From: Candidatus Corynebacterium faecigallinarum
Lineage (GTDB): Bacteria; Actinomycetota; Actinomycetes; Mycobacteriales; Mycobacteriaceae
Assembly (NCBI GenBank): GCA_019120175.1
Contig: DWVP01000013.1
Span: 22,068 to 86,067 of the forward strand
Reading direction: 5' to 3'
DNA length: 64,000 nucleotides
In this document: piece by piece, positions 37,801 to 45,104 of the stretch
Layout of the letters: every line of letters begins with the position of its first letter
Numbering within the stretch: position 1 is the stretch's first letter
Program-made: the position numbers and the translations under genes
The notes under the pieces: generated by a model
Told to the model about the DNA's origin: nothing
Databases searched by the model: none
Seen by the model: the letters and a program-made list of their open reading frames with translations, nothing else

Positions 37801-37908
37801 GGAGAGGGCGCGGTGCAGGAGGTCTCGCTCCTCCTCGCCGAAGGGCAGACCGTTGGCCTGGTCTAGCAGTTCCATGGCGGTGGGGGCGGAACCCTCTGGT
37901 GTGTTCAT
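34891..37908 (-). CDS. large alpha-helical (TPR-like) protein next to HSP90
   Basis: The 1005-aa protein is built almost wholly of amphipathic helices with repeated hydrophobic spacing, for example AEYRVRLSLVASYRAA, GRFEEAAERARLAVRQLD and GLDRWEEAIEEMTTTLPAAARL. This is typical of tetratricopeptide-like repeats, which bind other proteins; some segments are too divergent to number. No enzymatic motif, signal peptide or membrane segment is seen. ATG at 37908 is preferred because TACACT lies 7 nt before it. It lies 48 bp after the HSP90-family gene on the same strand, and such pairs are plausibly chaperone and co-chaperone. The function is unknown. Confidence 0.72.
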   Translation of the reverse strand: MNTPEGSAPTAMELLDQANGLPFGEEERDLLHRALSSAQETGDRDAEYRVRLSLVASYRAAEDNPALLTHFSAAAGLHDSDPQRFPGSSDGSYPHLFWYYKHAINVVTMSCLFSRAQADALLDQMATHYARAGVPENAVDIERREDQLVNGTLAEAEATQDRILAAGGEDPFDDCPTCRIAGQLALDLRAGRTEEAQARVQEILQAGDIGCVMEPESSLAAVMMTALRHGDADFAGFAQRTSIAANPRFQSLRNVGRHLEFLGVTGNYSRGLALLQRYQRDLLVDRLDTLGHFGVLSGAWVLLAATARAGFGEVKVPGSGSADLAAVYGEPSGDGSDHTVSVLAEQCRTAATELAARYDVRNGNDNFARLIAEAEELSQLDIPLDLGSSDLLLRAELADPPANPAGLASAVSGTDTTDPDDRLSVLETAVRAQASRDVAALLASDDPYIRVEDLPEWHRPSYHSRLVSHYHHTGDTASRDHHYETLVNELFRQGRGQAEFFAGITPADFLDVPADDVPAWLGYAAELRGSDPLAYLSISLRAVATLAAAATEPDPDGDEMRLEAAQEDTRNKLGTLVAFAGEHRRDVDPTGTAGVAFAEYYASAAINLLVLDVISGHADPEEAQSRYESLRADFADFSPAHATGLDLYYGMAATGTGIAEGVYALDRHLATLIDLRLREATGTTALDTARVLAHGGRFEEAAERARLAVRQLDSAELPSRDASLFLGEMLVYQQRSAEAVDILEPLLLPKLEQYHHATTENEGGPVPEFSEYEIRCIHGLGLSLRQTAPTPLLPLWTLRQSRDLALSNGEDQLAVMSVIALTDILHGLDRWEEAIEEMTTTLPAAARLNDGGQAEMRLRDRIAVSQADAGDPAALDTLAQNMELASDTGQRLYVQESINRVLSTFGRLDECLEGCREASRMVLSLDDPSSAAAQLAQGANYAMSAEQPDSTDRAIEILTEAQDVPGIPGEQAAHYCRVIADLYEDAGKSRKARKWRSRADSLDRG

Positions 37909-37956
37909 GGGGTGAAGTGTAGCAGCAGTGGTGGACACCAGTCGGACACCAGTCGG

Positions 37957-39924
37957 TCACCAGTCGCTGTCGACGTCCGGCCCGATCGACAGTGCCACCA
38001 GGTCCGACAGCGACCCGGTGAGCATCGCCCGTTCCCGGGCTCCCAATGGGCGGCGTCCTGCCAGCAACGCCTGCACGTACAGCAGTCGGACGGTGCGGGC
38101 GACCACGGCATCGTCGTGGGCGTTGGCCAGTTGGCGCACAAGGGGATTCGACCAGTTCAGCACCAGCATCGACAGCGGACCAGAGGTACCTGCCCCGGTC
38201 GCGCGGGTCGCTGCGGGGGTCTGGTCCGGGGAATCTGTGGAGTCAGCGGCGTCGAGTGCGTCGAGTGCGTCGAGGGTGTCCAGGATCCCGGCCCACTGGT
38301 CGGTGGTGGAACCACGGGCCTCATCGCGGTCGCGGGCGGCACCGGCCGCGGCGTCCATCACCACCACCGCCGGGGAATCGGTGGGGGTGAACACCCGAAC
38401 CATGCCGGACACGGAGACCTCGTCCAGGGCAGCGGTGACCCGGGCGGCCAGTGCCGAGGCAGTGTCGGAGGCCTCCATAGGTGGTACATCCATGGCGTCC
38501 AGGGACTCCCGCAGGTCCGCCGGGCCGACCGTCACACCGTCGAAGACGGTGGGGATCAGGTGGGCCAGTTCATCGTCGTGGACGTAGCCGCCGTTGACCG
38601 TGATGCCGGTGATGCCGTTGTTGTCGCCCAAGGCACGGATCTGCCGGAACTCGTCGAGACTGCCCGCCACCCGCAACCCCAGCCCTTCGTCACGGCAGAG
38701 TTGGACGATCTCCTCGACCGGCAGTCGACCACGGGAGGTCTCCAGGGTGATGAACCCCAGCACCGTGTCGGCCAGTTCGGGGTCGGAGAGGCACAGTGAG
38801 CGCAAGGCCAGGTCATGAATTGCGGTGAACTCCCGCAGCCGGTGCGGGGTGCGTCGACCCAGGTCCAGCAGCCAGGAGCGGATCTTCTGGGCGACGTGGT
38901 CGCGGGTTGCGGCGAGAGCTTCGTCCTCGACCAGGGCCTCGCGGGAGGCGGTGGGGGACAGGCGGGTGGAGTTGATCTCGCACTCGACGAAGAACGCCCA
39001 GGCGGGCACCACCGGTGAGGGTCCGTGGTCGACCAGCATCCGGTTGACGTACACGCTGTGCCGCCGGGTCATGTGCGGGGCCTGCGGGGACGGCAGGACG
39101 TAGGCCACGCCCTCTGTGTCAGCGCTGCCAGCGGAGTCATCACCGTCGGAGGAGAGGTCGATGACATCGAACGGGGCCCGCCCCAGCCGGGTCGAGCCCG
39201 CATGCAGGCGAAGGTAGCGGGAGGCGTCCGGGGAGAACACCGGTGACCGGCTCACCGTGGTGTGTTTGACACCCTCCACCCGGATCTCGACGGGCAGGTA
39301 GCTGCCGTACTCACCGGCGATGCGTACCACGGCGTCCTCGGTGAGCAGGGTACGTTCGTCCGGGCGCGGCGACAGGTGCACCGTGGTGCCCACGGGCAGG
39401 GCATCGGTCTCGGCGGCGGAGAGTTCCTGCAGGTCGAAGGTGCCGTCGGCATGCCCCTGCCACCGCACGGCAGCCGCACCCCGTATCGCAGAGCGGGAGA
39501 CCATGGTGATCGTGTCGGCGACCATGAAGCAGCTCAGCAATCCGATGCCGAACTGGCCGAGGCGTCCGGAGCGTTGCAGGCCGAATTCGTCGCGCTTGGA
39601 GGTCCGACCCACCGTGGCCAGCAGCTCGGTGGCTTCGGCGGAGGTGAGGCCAATTCCGTCGTCGGTGAGGGACAGGGTGGTCCGGGCGTCGGGACCGTCT
39701 GTGAGCGGACGGATACGGATGTGTCCGGTGTCAGTGCCGGTCGCGCCGTCTTGCTCCCGGCGGGCGGTGATCGCGTCCACCGCATTCTGCAGCAGTTCAC
39801 GCAGGAACACCCGCGGGCCGGAGTAGATGTGCCGGCTGAGCAGGTCGACGACCCCACCGAGGTCCACCTGGAAGTTCTGCGGTCTGGCAGGCTCGTTGCC
39901 CGGTGTGGCGACATCGTTCGGCAT
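37957..39924 (-). CDS. HSP90-family chaperone-like ATPase
   Basis: The 655-aa protein carries the GHKL ATPase signature of HSP90: Glu43, Asn47 and Asp50 in ELLQNAVD; DDG near residues 88-90; GQFGIG at 123-128; and GTT near 190. The middle domain has a client-side segment FVECEINSTRLSPTASRE close to the canonical HtpG one. Length is near HtpG's 620-640. The C-terminus ends in an acidic SIGPDVDSDW, not the eukaryotic MEEVD tail. It is divergent from canonical HtpG and is paired with the large helical-repeat protein downstream, in the same direction. No enzymatic substrate is known. Confidence 0.85.
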   Translation of the reverse strand: MPNDVATPGNEPARPQNFQVDLGGVVDLLSRHIYSGPRVFLRELLQNAVDAITARREQDGATGTDTGHIRIRPLTDGPDARTTLSLTDDGIGLTSAEATELLATVGRTSKRDEFGLQRSGRLGQFGIGLLSCFMVADTITMVSRSAIRGAAAVRWQGHADGTFDLQELSAAETDALPVGTTVHLSPRPDERTLLTEDAVVRIAGEYGSYLPVEIRVEGVKHTTVSRSPVFSPDASRYLRLHAGSTRLGRAPFDVIDLSSDGDDSAGSADTEGVAYVLPSPQAPHMTRRHSVYVNRMLVDHGPSPVVPAWAFFVECEINSTRLSPTASREALVEDEALAATRDHVAQKIRSWLLDLGRRTPHRLREFTAIHDLALRSLCLSDPELADTVLGFITLETSRGRLPVEEIVQLCRDEGLGLRVAGSLDEFRQIRALGDNNGITGITVNGGYVHDDELAHLIPTVFDGVTVGPADLRESLDAMDVPPMEASDTASALAARVTAALDEVSVSGMVRVFTPTDSPAVVVMDAAAGAARDRDEARGSTTDQWAGILDTLDALDALDAADSTDSPDQTPAATRATGAGTSGPLSMLVLNWSNPLVRQLANAHDDAVVARTVRLLYVQALLAGRRPLGARERAMLTGSLSDLVALSIGPDVDSDW

Positions 39925-39975
39925 GGGGACGATTGTCGCACAGGTCGCCGATGTCCCTCCCCGGTCACACCGCAA

Positions 39976-40446
39976 CTACTCCACGTGCGCGCCGAGGAGG
40001 GTTTCGTTGGCGTCCGGGTCGCCGTCCGGCGTCGGCTCGGTGAGGTACTGCTCCCAGACGATACCGGTGGGGGTCAGCCCCTTGGTGGTGATCCAGTCGA
40101 AGAGGTGCTCGTAGGCGGCAGTGATCAGGTCGTAGCCGCCACGCACCATGAGGGTGACCGTCCGGCCCGCCGGCAGGGTCTCCGGGGTGACCTCCCCGTC
40201 GGCGCTGATCGGGGCATCCACGGGGACGGCGGCGGCGAGGTCGATCTTCTCGTCCGGCATACCGTGGGTGACACCCATGGGAGGGCCGGAGGGGGAGATC
40301 CCGGCGGCACCCAGAGTGGTGAGGATCAACGGGAAGGCACGGTCGAAGAGTTTCGGGATGTCCTCCATCGCGACGGTTTCCCGCACTACGGCGAGGTGCT
40401 GTTCCGGGCGCTCGGTGAGTTCGGGGGTGGGGAAGTCGGTAGCCAT
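39976..40446 (-). CDS. GyrI-like small-molecule-binding domain protein
   Basis: The 156-aa protein resembles the GyrI-like/AraC effector-binding domain (PF06445 type), with the RETVAMEDIPKLFDRAFPLIL and HLFDWITTKGLTPTGIVWEQYL stretches typical of the fold. Such proteins bind amphipathic small molecules, and some hydrolyse cyclopropanoid or xenobiotic compounds; the ligand here is unknown. AGGAG precedes the ATG with usable spacing. It ends 51 bp before the HSP90-like gene on the same strand and may be the first gene of that unit. No DNA-binding domain is attached. Confidence 0.72.
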   Translation of the reverse strand: MATDFPTPELTERPEQHLAVVRETVAMEDIPKLFDRAFPLILTTLGAAGISPSGPPMGVTHGMPDEKIDLAAAVPVDAPISADGEVTPETLPAGRTVTLMVRGGYDLITAAYEHLFDWITTKGLTPTGIVWEQYLTEPTPDGDPDANETLLGAHVE

Positions 40447-40550
40447 CAGATGACTCCTGTGGTGAGACGGTGGTTTCTCCTTTGAGACTACTCCCGTGTG
40501 CCCCGACCGGGGTCGATGAACAGCGGAGGCACTCAGGTAGCGTGGCGGTC

Positions 40551-41381
40551 ATGTCCGACGAGAATTCCACTGTCCCAGCCGCCGACTTCACCCCGCACCT
40601 GATGCTCGGTGACCTGCTCTTCACCGGGGCCCCGACCGTCGAGGAGGTCATCGCCAAGGTCACAGACGTCCCCGAGGAGATCGGCCTGACCGCTGAGGCC
40701 GTGGACGGCAAGGACGGCGTGGTGGAGGTGCGGATCAAGAAGTTCGGCGCCACCGCCTTTCTGACCGTCATCGACGCCCCGGTGCCGAACCAGGAGGCCG
40801 AGCAGAACGCCCACCAGCTGTACTGCCAGGGCGACGACCGGGAGCGGGTCTCCACCCACACAGCGCAGGTCCTGATCGCCGTGCCGCCGGAGTTCACCGG
40901 GGAGCCCGCGGAGAAGATCGCCGACCTGTCGGCGCGACAGACACAGTTGACCGTCGCCCGGGTGCACGGGATGCTGACCGTGGCGCTGTGCCGACTGCCG
41001 GGCCTGGCCGGTTACTATTCGGGCACTGCAGCGTCCACCTTCGGTCTGCCGTTCCTGCAGCAGGTGGCGACCGGCCAGTTCGGCTCCACGCCGTGGCCGC
41101 TGTGGGTCTCGGCGTGGCTGCGCCCCGGTCCGGAGGGGACCTCCGCCTACACCTACGGGCTGTGGCCGATGGGGCACCCCGAGCTGCAGGTGGAGAACAC
41201 CAGCATGTCTCCCGAGGACCTGTTCATGTACCTCATGGACACTGTGGCCTACTTGGTGCTCGACGAGGGAACCTTCGCCGACGGACAGAAGACCGGACGC
41301 ACCGCCGAGGAAGTCTTCACCCTGCACGCCGAGCCCTGGGTCGTCGACCAGGACGTCCCGGCGTTCCGGATCGGCATGTGA
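40551..41381 (+). CDS. DUF4261 domain protein
   Basis: The 276-aa protein matches the DUF4261 family; the PWPLWVSAWLRPGPEGTSAYTYGLWPMG segment is characteristic. The fold is unknown to me and no active site is evident. Some DUF4261 proteins lie beside toxin or secretion genes, so immunity-like or envelope roles are possible. ATG at 40551 is supported by TAGCGT 7 nt upstream, again a leaderless arrangement. It is divergent from the GyrI-like gene and lies next to gene debris and the higBA pair. Confidence 0.72.
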   Translation: MSDENSTVPAADFTPHLMLGDLLFTGAPTVEEVIAKVTDVPEEIGLTAEAVDGKDGVVEVRIKKFGATAFLTVIDAPVPNQEAEQNAHQLYCQGDDRERVSTHTAQVLIAVPPEFTGEPAEKIADLSARQTQLTVARVHGMLTVALCRLPGLAGYYSGTAASTFGLPFLQQVATGQFGSTPWPLWVSAWLRPGPEGTSAYTYGLWPMGHPELQVENTSMSPEDLFMYLMDTVAYLVLDEGTFADGQKTGRTAEEVFTLHAEPWVVDQDVPAFRIGM

Positions 41382-41399
41382 GCACCAGCCCGGCGTGGG

Positions 41400-41567
41400 T
41401 CAGCGAAGGACCTCGCCGACCCACCGGGCCAGCTGCACTGGTGACACCGGGGCGACACGCATCCCCACCGCTGCGAGCTGGCGGGTCACCCCGACGTTGT
41501 AGGAGACCCCGGTGACGTCCCTGTTCCGTACGGCCTGGTCCCGGTACGTCTCGGGTGACGTACCCGG
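41400..41567 (-). pseudogene. possible 3' remnant of an unidentified gene
   Basis: The minus strand reads 55 codons with strong G/C third positions and no start codon, ending in GVSYNVGVTRQLAAVGM, then LARWVGEVLR and TGA. An in-frame TAG precedes it. It looks like the tail of a protein whose front was lost next to the higBA module. I cannot name the parent gene. Confidence 0.35.
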
Positions 41568-41607
41568 CTACGAGGAACTCACCACCAACCGCTACCGCCG
41601 GAGGTGA
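41512..41607 (+). CDS. candidate 31-aa small protein
   Basis: A GTG start 6 nt after an exact AGGAG (41501-41505) opens 31 codons (MTSLFRTAWSRYVSGD, then PGYEELTTNRYRRR) ending 1 bp before the convergent higA stop. The codons have G/C-rich third positions. It overlaps the minus-strand remnant in antisense, so only one of the two is likely real; the ideal ribosome site favours this one. Confidence 0.3.
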   Translation: MTSLFRTAWSRYVSGDVPGYEELTTNRYRRR

Positions 41608-41608
41608 G

Positions 41609-41944
41609 CTAACCGTAGTTGATGCTGGCCCGCGGAATCGCGGTGATGTCGATGCTTGCGCGGGCTTCGTCAAGATCGTGGGCTTCCTGTAGCCCGAGCC
41701 AGAATTCAGCAGAGTTGCCGAAGTACGCGGCCAATCGGACTGCTGTGGCAGCGGTGACCCCAGCTGCACCACGTACGATTTTGGAGACGTGAGATTCGGA
41801 GATCCCGGTGTCCTTGGACAGCCTGTACTGGGAGATTGCGAGCGGCTCCAGGAGCTCTTCCTGCAGGATTTCGCCTGGGTGCGGGTACGGTACCCGGTCG
41901 TCGGGAGCGGCTCCGTGAACACTGGTAGTCGATGAAGTGGACAT
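41609..41944 (-). CDS. higA: HigA-family antitoxin
   Basis: The 111-aa protein has the XRE-type helix-turn-helix of HigA antitoxins: PHPGEILQEELLEPLAISQYRLSKDTGISESHVSKIVRGAAGVTAATAVRLAAYFGNSAEFWLGLQ is the diagnostic region (positions about 24-85, key residues HPGEIL, SQYRLS and AEFWL). It should bind and neutralise HigB and repress the shared promoter. GGAG lies 7 nt before the ATG. Its reading frame lies inside the extended frame of higB, from which it is translated second. Confidence 0.9.
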   Translation of the reverse strand: MSTSSTTSVHGAAPDDRVPYPHPGEILQEELLEPLAISQYRLSKDTGISESHVSKIVRGAAGVTAATAVRLAAYFGNSAEFWLGLQEAHDLDEARASIDITAIPRASINYG

Positions 41945-42197
41945 CTTCTGCTCCTCTTTCCGTCCAGATGAAAACCAGACGGAACTGTTTGTTAACCCTG
42001 ATGCTGTGGTAGCCGGCGAGATCAGACTTGAACTTCTCCAGATGGTTTGACGGAGGCACCCGAAGATCATTGAGGCTCTTGGACTGGTCGAGCATGGCCA
42101 GTTTCCGTCGAAGAACTTCGCGGAGTTCAGGTGGCACATCACGCGGTGGGCGTCCAGAAAAGTGAAACTCTTCGAGTGCCCTGTCCCTGAACTCCAC
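41706..42197 (-). CDS. higB: HigB-family toxin with read-through C-terminus
   Basis: Residues 1-91 match HigB/RelE-type ribosome-dependent mRNA interferases: RDRALEEFHFSGRPPRDVPPEL, LRVPPSNHLEKFKSDL and IRVNKQFRLVFIW, with a closing FIDY at 88-91. Family members normally stop right after this motif. Here codon 92 (41924-41922) is CAG (Gln), and the frame runs 72 codons further, across most of higA, to 41706. The extra tail is not homologous to HigB. Either a stop was lost (TAG to CAG is one change) or there is a frame error. GTG at 42197 follows a leaderless-type promoter. Confidence 0.75.
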   Translation of the reverse strand: MEFRDRALEEFHFSGRPPRDVPPELREVLRRKLAMLDQSKSLNDLRVPPSNHLEKFKSDLAGYHSIRVNKQFRLVFIWTERGAEDVHFIDYQCSRSRSRRPGTVPAPRRNPAGRAPGAARNLPVQAVQGHRDLRISRLQNRTWCSWGHRCHSSPIGRVLRQLC

Positions 42198-42203
42198 ACT
42201 CCC

Positions 42204-42232
42204 ATACAGTCAGCCGACGACAGTACTGTCAA
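42204..42232 (-). promoter_or_regulatory. higBA promoter with palindromic operator
   Basis: TTGACA (minus strand, 42227-42232), a 17-bp spacer and CTGTAT (42204-42209) form a promoter whose start would coincide with the higB GTG. A perfect 12-bp palindrome GACAGTACTGTC (42219-42230) overlaps the -35 and is the natural site for HigA autorepression. Confidence 0.6.
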
Positions 42233-42245
42233 TGATGGAAGAGTG

Positions 42246-43061
42246 CTACGCGCCCTGCCAGACGGTGTCGAACGGGGTGTTCGCGGTGACGCGGTGCTGG
42301 ATACCACGGGTGACCAGGTCCTTGGCGACCTGCACGGCAGTGGCGACGTCGCTGCCCTTCGCCAGCTCAGCGGTGACCGCGGCGGCGACGGTGCAGCCAG
42401 CACCGGAGACCCGCTGCTCGCCGACCTTCGGGGCGGAGAAGCGGGTGATCTCGTGGCCGTCCCACAGCACGTCCACGGCGTTCTCGCCCGGCAGCTCCAC
42501 GCCACCCTTGGCCAGCACGTAGGGCACCTTCTCGCCGATGCGCTTGGCAGCCTCCTCGAGATCCTCGACGGTCTCGATGCTTTCCATGCCCGAGAGGCTC
42601 TTGGACTCGAAGACGTTCGGGGTGACCACGGTGGCCAGCGGGAGGATCTTCTCCTTCAGGGCGTTGTCGGTGTCCAGTGCCGCACCGGGCTCCTGGCCCT
42701 TGCAGATCAGCACCGGGTCGACGACGAGGTTCTTCCAGTTCCGCTCGGCGAGCTTGACGGCTGCGATCTCGATGGTCGCCGGGGTGCCCAGCATGCCGAC
42801 CTTGGCGGTGTTCATGTTCTCGACCGAGTGCGTGGCCAGGGCGGCCTCGAACTGCTCGGCAATGATCTCCGGGTCGACCGGGTGGAAGCGGTGGCCCCAA
42901 CCGTTGTTCGGGTCGAAGGCGACGATGCAGGACAGAGCGCCGACACCGTAGACGCCGAGCTGCTGGAAGGTCTTCAGGTCGACCTGGATGCCGGCGCCAC
43001 CGGTGGCCTCGGAGCCGGCTATGACGAAAGCGATCGGAGGAGTGGAAACGGGGTTTGTCAT
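42246..43061 (-). CDS. PfkB-type HMP/pyridoxine kinase (ThiD/PdxK-like)
   Basis: The 271-aa kinase has [36 protein letters not shown] and a C-terminal [18 protein letters not shown] with the anion hole. The Gly-Ala-Gly-Cys form is typical of Bacillus PdxK-type kinases more than of canonical ThiD (GTGCT, as in the other copy in this window). It therefore may phosphorylate pyridoxine or pyridoxal as well as HMP. No riboswitch precedes it. Its start is preceded, 76 bp away, by a 27-bp inverted repeat. The vitamin specificity is inference. Confidence 0.8.
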   Translation of the reverse strand: MTNPVSTPPIAFVIAGSEATGGAGIQVDLKTFQQLGVYGVGALSCIVAFDPNNGWGHRFHPVDPEIIAEQFEAALATHSVENMNTAKVGMLGTPATIEIAAVKLAERNWKNLVVDPVLICKGQEPGAALDTDNALKEKILPLATVVTPNVFESKSLSGMESIETVEDLEEAAKRIGEKVPYVLAKGGVELPGENAVDVLWDGHEITRFSAPKVGEQRVSGAGCTVAAAVTAELAKGSDVATAVQVAKDLVTRGIQHRVTANTPFDTVWQGA

Positions 43062-43137
43062 AGGCCAATGGTAAAGGACGCCCCTGTGGTGGGTGCGGTG
43101 CCACGCAGACCAGAACCCTCCACCATCCTGACTCGAG

Positions 43138-43200
43138 AAACAACATCGACGGAGAGGTCACCTCAACGCCTCAGAGGTGACCTCTCCGTCTATGTTGTTT
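43138..43200. terminator. 27-bp inverted repeat, probable bidirectional terminator
   Basis: Two 27-bp arms (43138-43164 and 43174-43200) pair with a single C/A mismatch around a 9-nt loop. The core GGAGAGGTCACCTC recurs in reverse as GAGGTGACCTCTCC. AAACAAC/GTTGTTT at the base gives a modest T-rich end on both strands. It lies between two minus-strand genes, after the META-like gene and before the kinase. Confidence 0.7.
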
Positions 43201-43215
43201 GCTCTGGACCACCCT

Positions 43216-43662
43216 CTAGGCCGGACGCAGCAGGCCGATGACCTGTCCGTCCTGGCCGCGGACGACCATGACCACGCCGTAGTGGTCGATGGTCTTCACT
43301 CCGTTGAGCCACTGGTTGTCGCAGGCGATCAACGTGGAGACGAACGGCTTGACGTGGGCGGTCCGGATTCCGTTGCCGGTGACCCGGTAAGTCGAGCCAA
43401 TACCGTTGCAGCCATCGGTGCCGGAGACCCGTCCGTTGTGGAAGGTCAGCTCACCGTTGCCGGCCGGGTTCACGTCAACCCAGCGTCCGGCGAACTGCAG
43501 GCTCGGTAGCGAGGATTCCGGCAGCGATGCGGTGACGTTGTCCGGCAGGGCGGGTGCGGCCGTGGCGGTGGGCACTCCGGCGAGTCCCACTGCGGCGAGG
43601 ACAGCCACCGCGCCGGTGGCGATCCTGCGGGTGAGTCGGGGGCGTTGTGTGGTGTGTGTCAT
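43216..43662 (-). CDS. secreted META-like domain protein
   Basis: The 148-aa protein has a Sec signal peptide (RRIATGAVAVLAAVGLAGVPTATA, cleavage about residue 36) and a small domain like META/HslJ: FAGRWVD, TDGCNGIGSTY and a second cysteine in LIACDNQWL. Two further proteins in this window (46543-47034 and the split 47924-48489) share the same spacing of the two cysteines, suggesting a disulfide-stabilised extracellular domain. GCAGGA lies before the ATG at 43662. The function is unknown. The long inverted repeat at 43138 follows its stop. Confidence 0.78.
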   Translation of the reverse strand: MTHTTQRPRLTRRIATGAVAVLAAVGLAGVPTATAAPALPDNVTASLPESSLPSLQFAGRWVDVNPAGNGELTFHNGRVSGTDGCNGIGSTYRVTGNGIRTAHVKPFVSTLIACDNQWLNGVKTIDHYGVVMVVRGQDGQVIGLLRPA

Positions 43663-43803
43663 GGTTCCTGCCACTCCTCATGGCGGTCGGTGGTAGTCGA
43701 TGCCGGTCACTGCGTGCCGGTGTGAACGGCGTCTCACTCAGTACCATCGCGGCGACCGGCTAATCGTTAACGACCATCACGTTCTGGATCGGAACCGCCA
43801 TCG

Positions 43804-45093
43804 TCACTGCCGGTAGGACGCCAGGAAGTTCCCCATGCGCTCCATCGCCGTGCCCAGCACCTTCTCCTCGGGCAACAGGACGATGCGTAGATGGTCCGGG
43901 GTAGGCCAGTTGAAGCCGGTGCCGTGGACCAGCAGGATGTGCTCGCGCTCCAGCAGGTCCATGACCAGCTGCTCATCATTCCGGATCGCATGGACCTCCG
44001 GATCAAGGTGCGGGAAGGCGTACAGCGCCCCGCGGGGTGTCACGCAGCTCACCCCATCCATCGCATTCAACGAGGACGCCACGACGTCGCGGCTGCGGCA
44101 CAGTCGGCCACCGGGGGCGGTCAGCCCTCCGATCGACAGGTCCGCGTTCTCCCCGGACTCTGCCCCGGAACCACCCAGCGCGGCGACGATCGCCTGCTGG
44201 CCCGGCACATTCGCGCATAACCGGGTGGACGCCATGAGGTTGAGTCCGTGGAGGAAGTCCTCGGCGTGCTCCGTCGGTCCGGTCACCACCATCCACCCGG
44301 CGCGGTAGCCGGCCAACCGGCTCGACTTCGACAGACCTGAGTAACTCAGTGTCAGAACGTCCGGGGTGATCGCCGCCAGATGGGTGTGGGAGGTGCCGTC
44401 GTAGGTGATGACGTCGTAGATCTCGTCGACGAGCAGGGTCAGGGAGTGACGCCGGGCGATGTCGGCGATGCCGCGCAGGATATGCGGCGGGTAGACCGCT
44501 CCGGTCGGGTTGTTCGGGTTGATCACCACGATCGCCGTGGTCCGCTCGGTGATCCGGGCCTCCATGTCGGCGAGATCGGGGTTCCAGTCGTCGGACTCGT
44601 CGCAGAGATAGTGCACCGCAGTGCCGCCAGCCAGTGTGACCATGGCTGTCCACAGCGGGTAGTCGGGGGCCGGGATGAGGACCTCGTCGCCGGTGTCCAC
44701 CATCGCCTGGCAGGTCATGGTGATCAGTTCGGAGACTCCGTTGCCGAGGAAGACCCGGTCACGGTCGAGCTCCGGGAAGTCCGGGATGGCATCGTAGCGG
44801 GAGATGACGGCCTCCACCGCCTCGGGAAGGCCGTGGGAGTCCGAGTAACCGTGGGAGACGTCGAGGGTGCGGGACATGCTCTCCACGATCGACGGGGGAG
44901 CGGTGAACCCGAACGGCTGGGGATTGCCGATGTTGAGCTTGAGGATGTCGGTGCCCTCGCGCTCCAGGGCGGCGGCACGGTCGGCCACCGGCCCACGGAT
45001 CTCGTAGAGGACGTTCCGGAGCTTCGAGGACTGCCGTACCGGTCTCAGTAGCGGTTTTGATTCTGTTGCAGTAGCGCTATCATGGTTTCTCAT
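43804..45093 (-). CDS. class I/II PLP aminotransferase (alanine transaminase-like)
   Basis: The 429-aa enzyme has LYEIRGPVADRAAALE and LKLNIGNPQPFGF at the N-terminus, the PLP Lys in SYSGLSKSSRLAGYRAGW and the Arg-bearing C-terminus LRIVLLPEE. These match the AlaT/AvtA-type family, which transfers amino groups between alanine, glutamate and keto acids. Its ATG (45093) overlaps the ATG of the divergent MocR gene at CATG; TACTGT lies 5 nt upstream on the minus strand, giving a leaderless mRNA. Exact substrate is inference. Confidence 0.88.
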   Translation of the reverse strand: MRNHDSATATESKPLLRPVRQSSKLRNVLYEIRGPVADRAAALEREGTDILKLNIGNPQPFGFTAPPSIVESMSRTLDVSHGYSDSHGLPEAVEAVISRYDAIPDFPELDRDRVFLGNGVSELITMTCQAMVDTGDEVLIPAPDYPLWTAMVTLAGGTAVHYLCDESDDWNPDLADMEARITERTTAIVVINPNNPTGAVYPPHILRGIADIARRHSLTLLVDEIYDVITYDGTSHTHLAAITPDVLTLSYSGLSKSSRLAGYRAGWMVVTGPTEHAEDFLHGLNLMASTRLCANVPGQQAIVAALGGSGAESGENADLSIGGLTAPGGRLCRSRDVVASSLNAMDGVSCVTPRGALYAFPHLDPEVHAIRNDEQLVMDLLEREHILLVHGTGFNWPTPDHLRIVLLPEEKVLGTAMERMGNFLASYRQ

Positions 45094-45104
45094 GTCTGAC
45101 AGTA
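45078..45104. promoter_or_regulatory. head-to-head leaderless promoters with shared start-codon base pairs
   Basis: TATCAT (plus, 45078-45083) lies 8 nt before the MocR ATG at 45092, and TACTGT (minus, 45099-45104) lies 5 nt before the aminotransferase ATG at 45093. The two ATGs form CATG (45091-45094) and overlap by 2 bp, so each -10 is inside the opposing gene's first codons. CAGTAGC recurs at 45069-45075 and 45100-45106 on the same strand, a possible MocR half-site pair. Confidence 0.6.

Noticed and set aside
38200-38345. Gene-internal repeats of GAGTGCGTC type within the HSP90 gene
   Set aside because: They encode an Asp/Ala/Leu-rich linker in frame and are simple coding low complexity.
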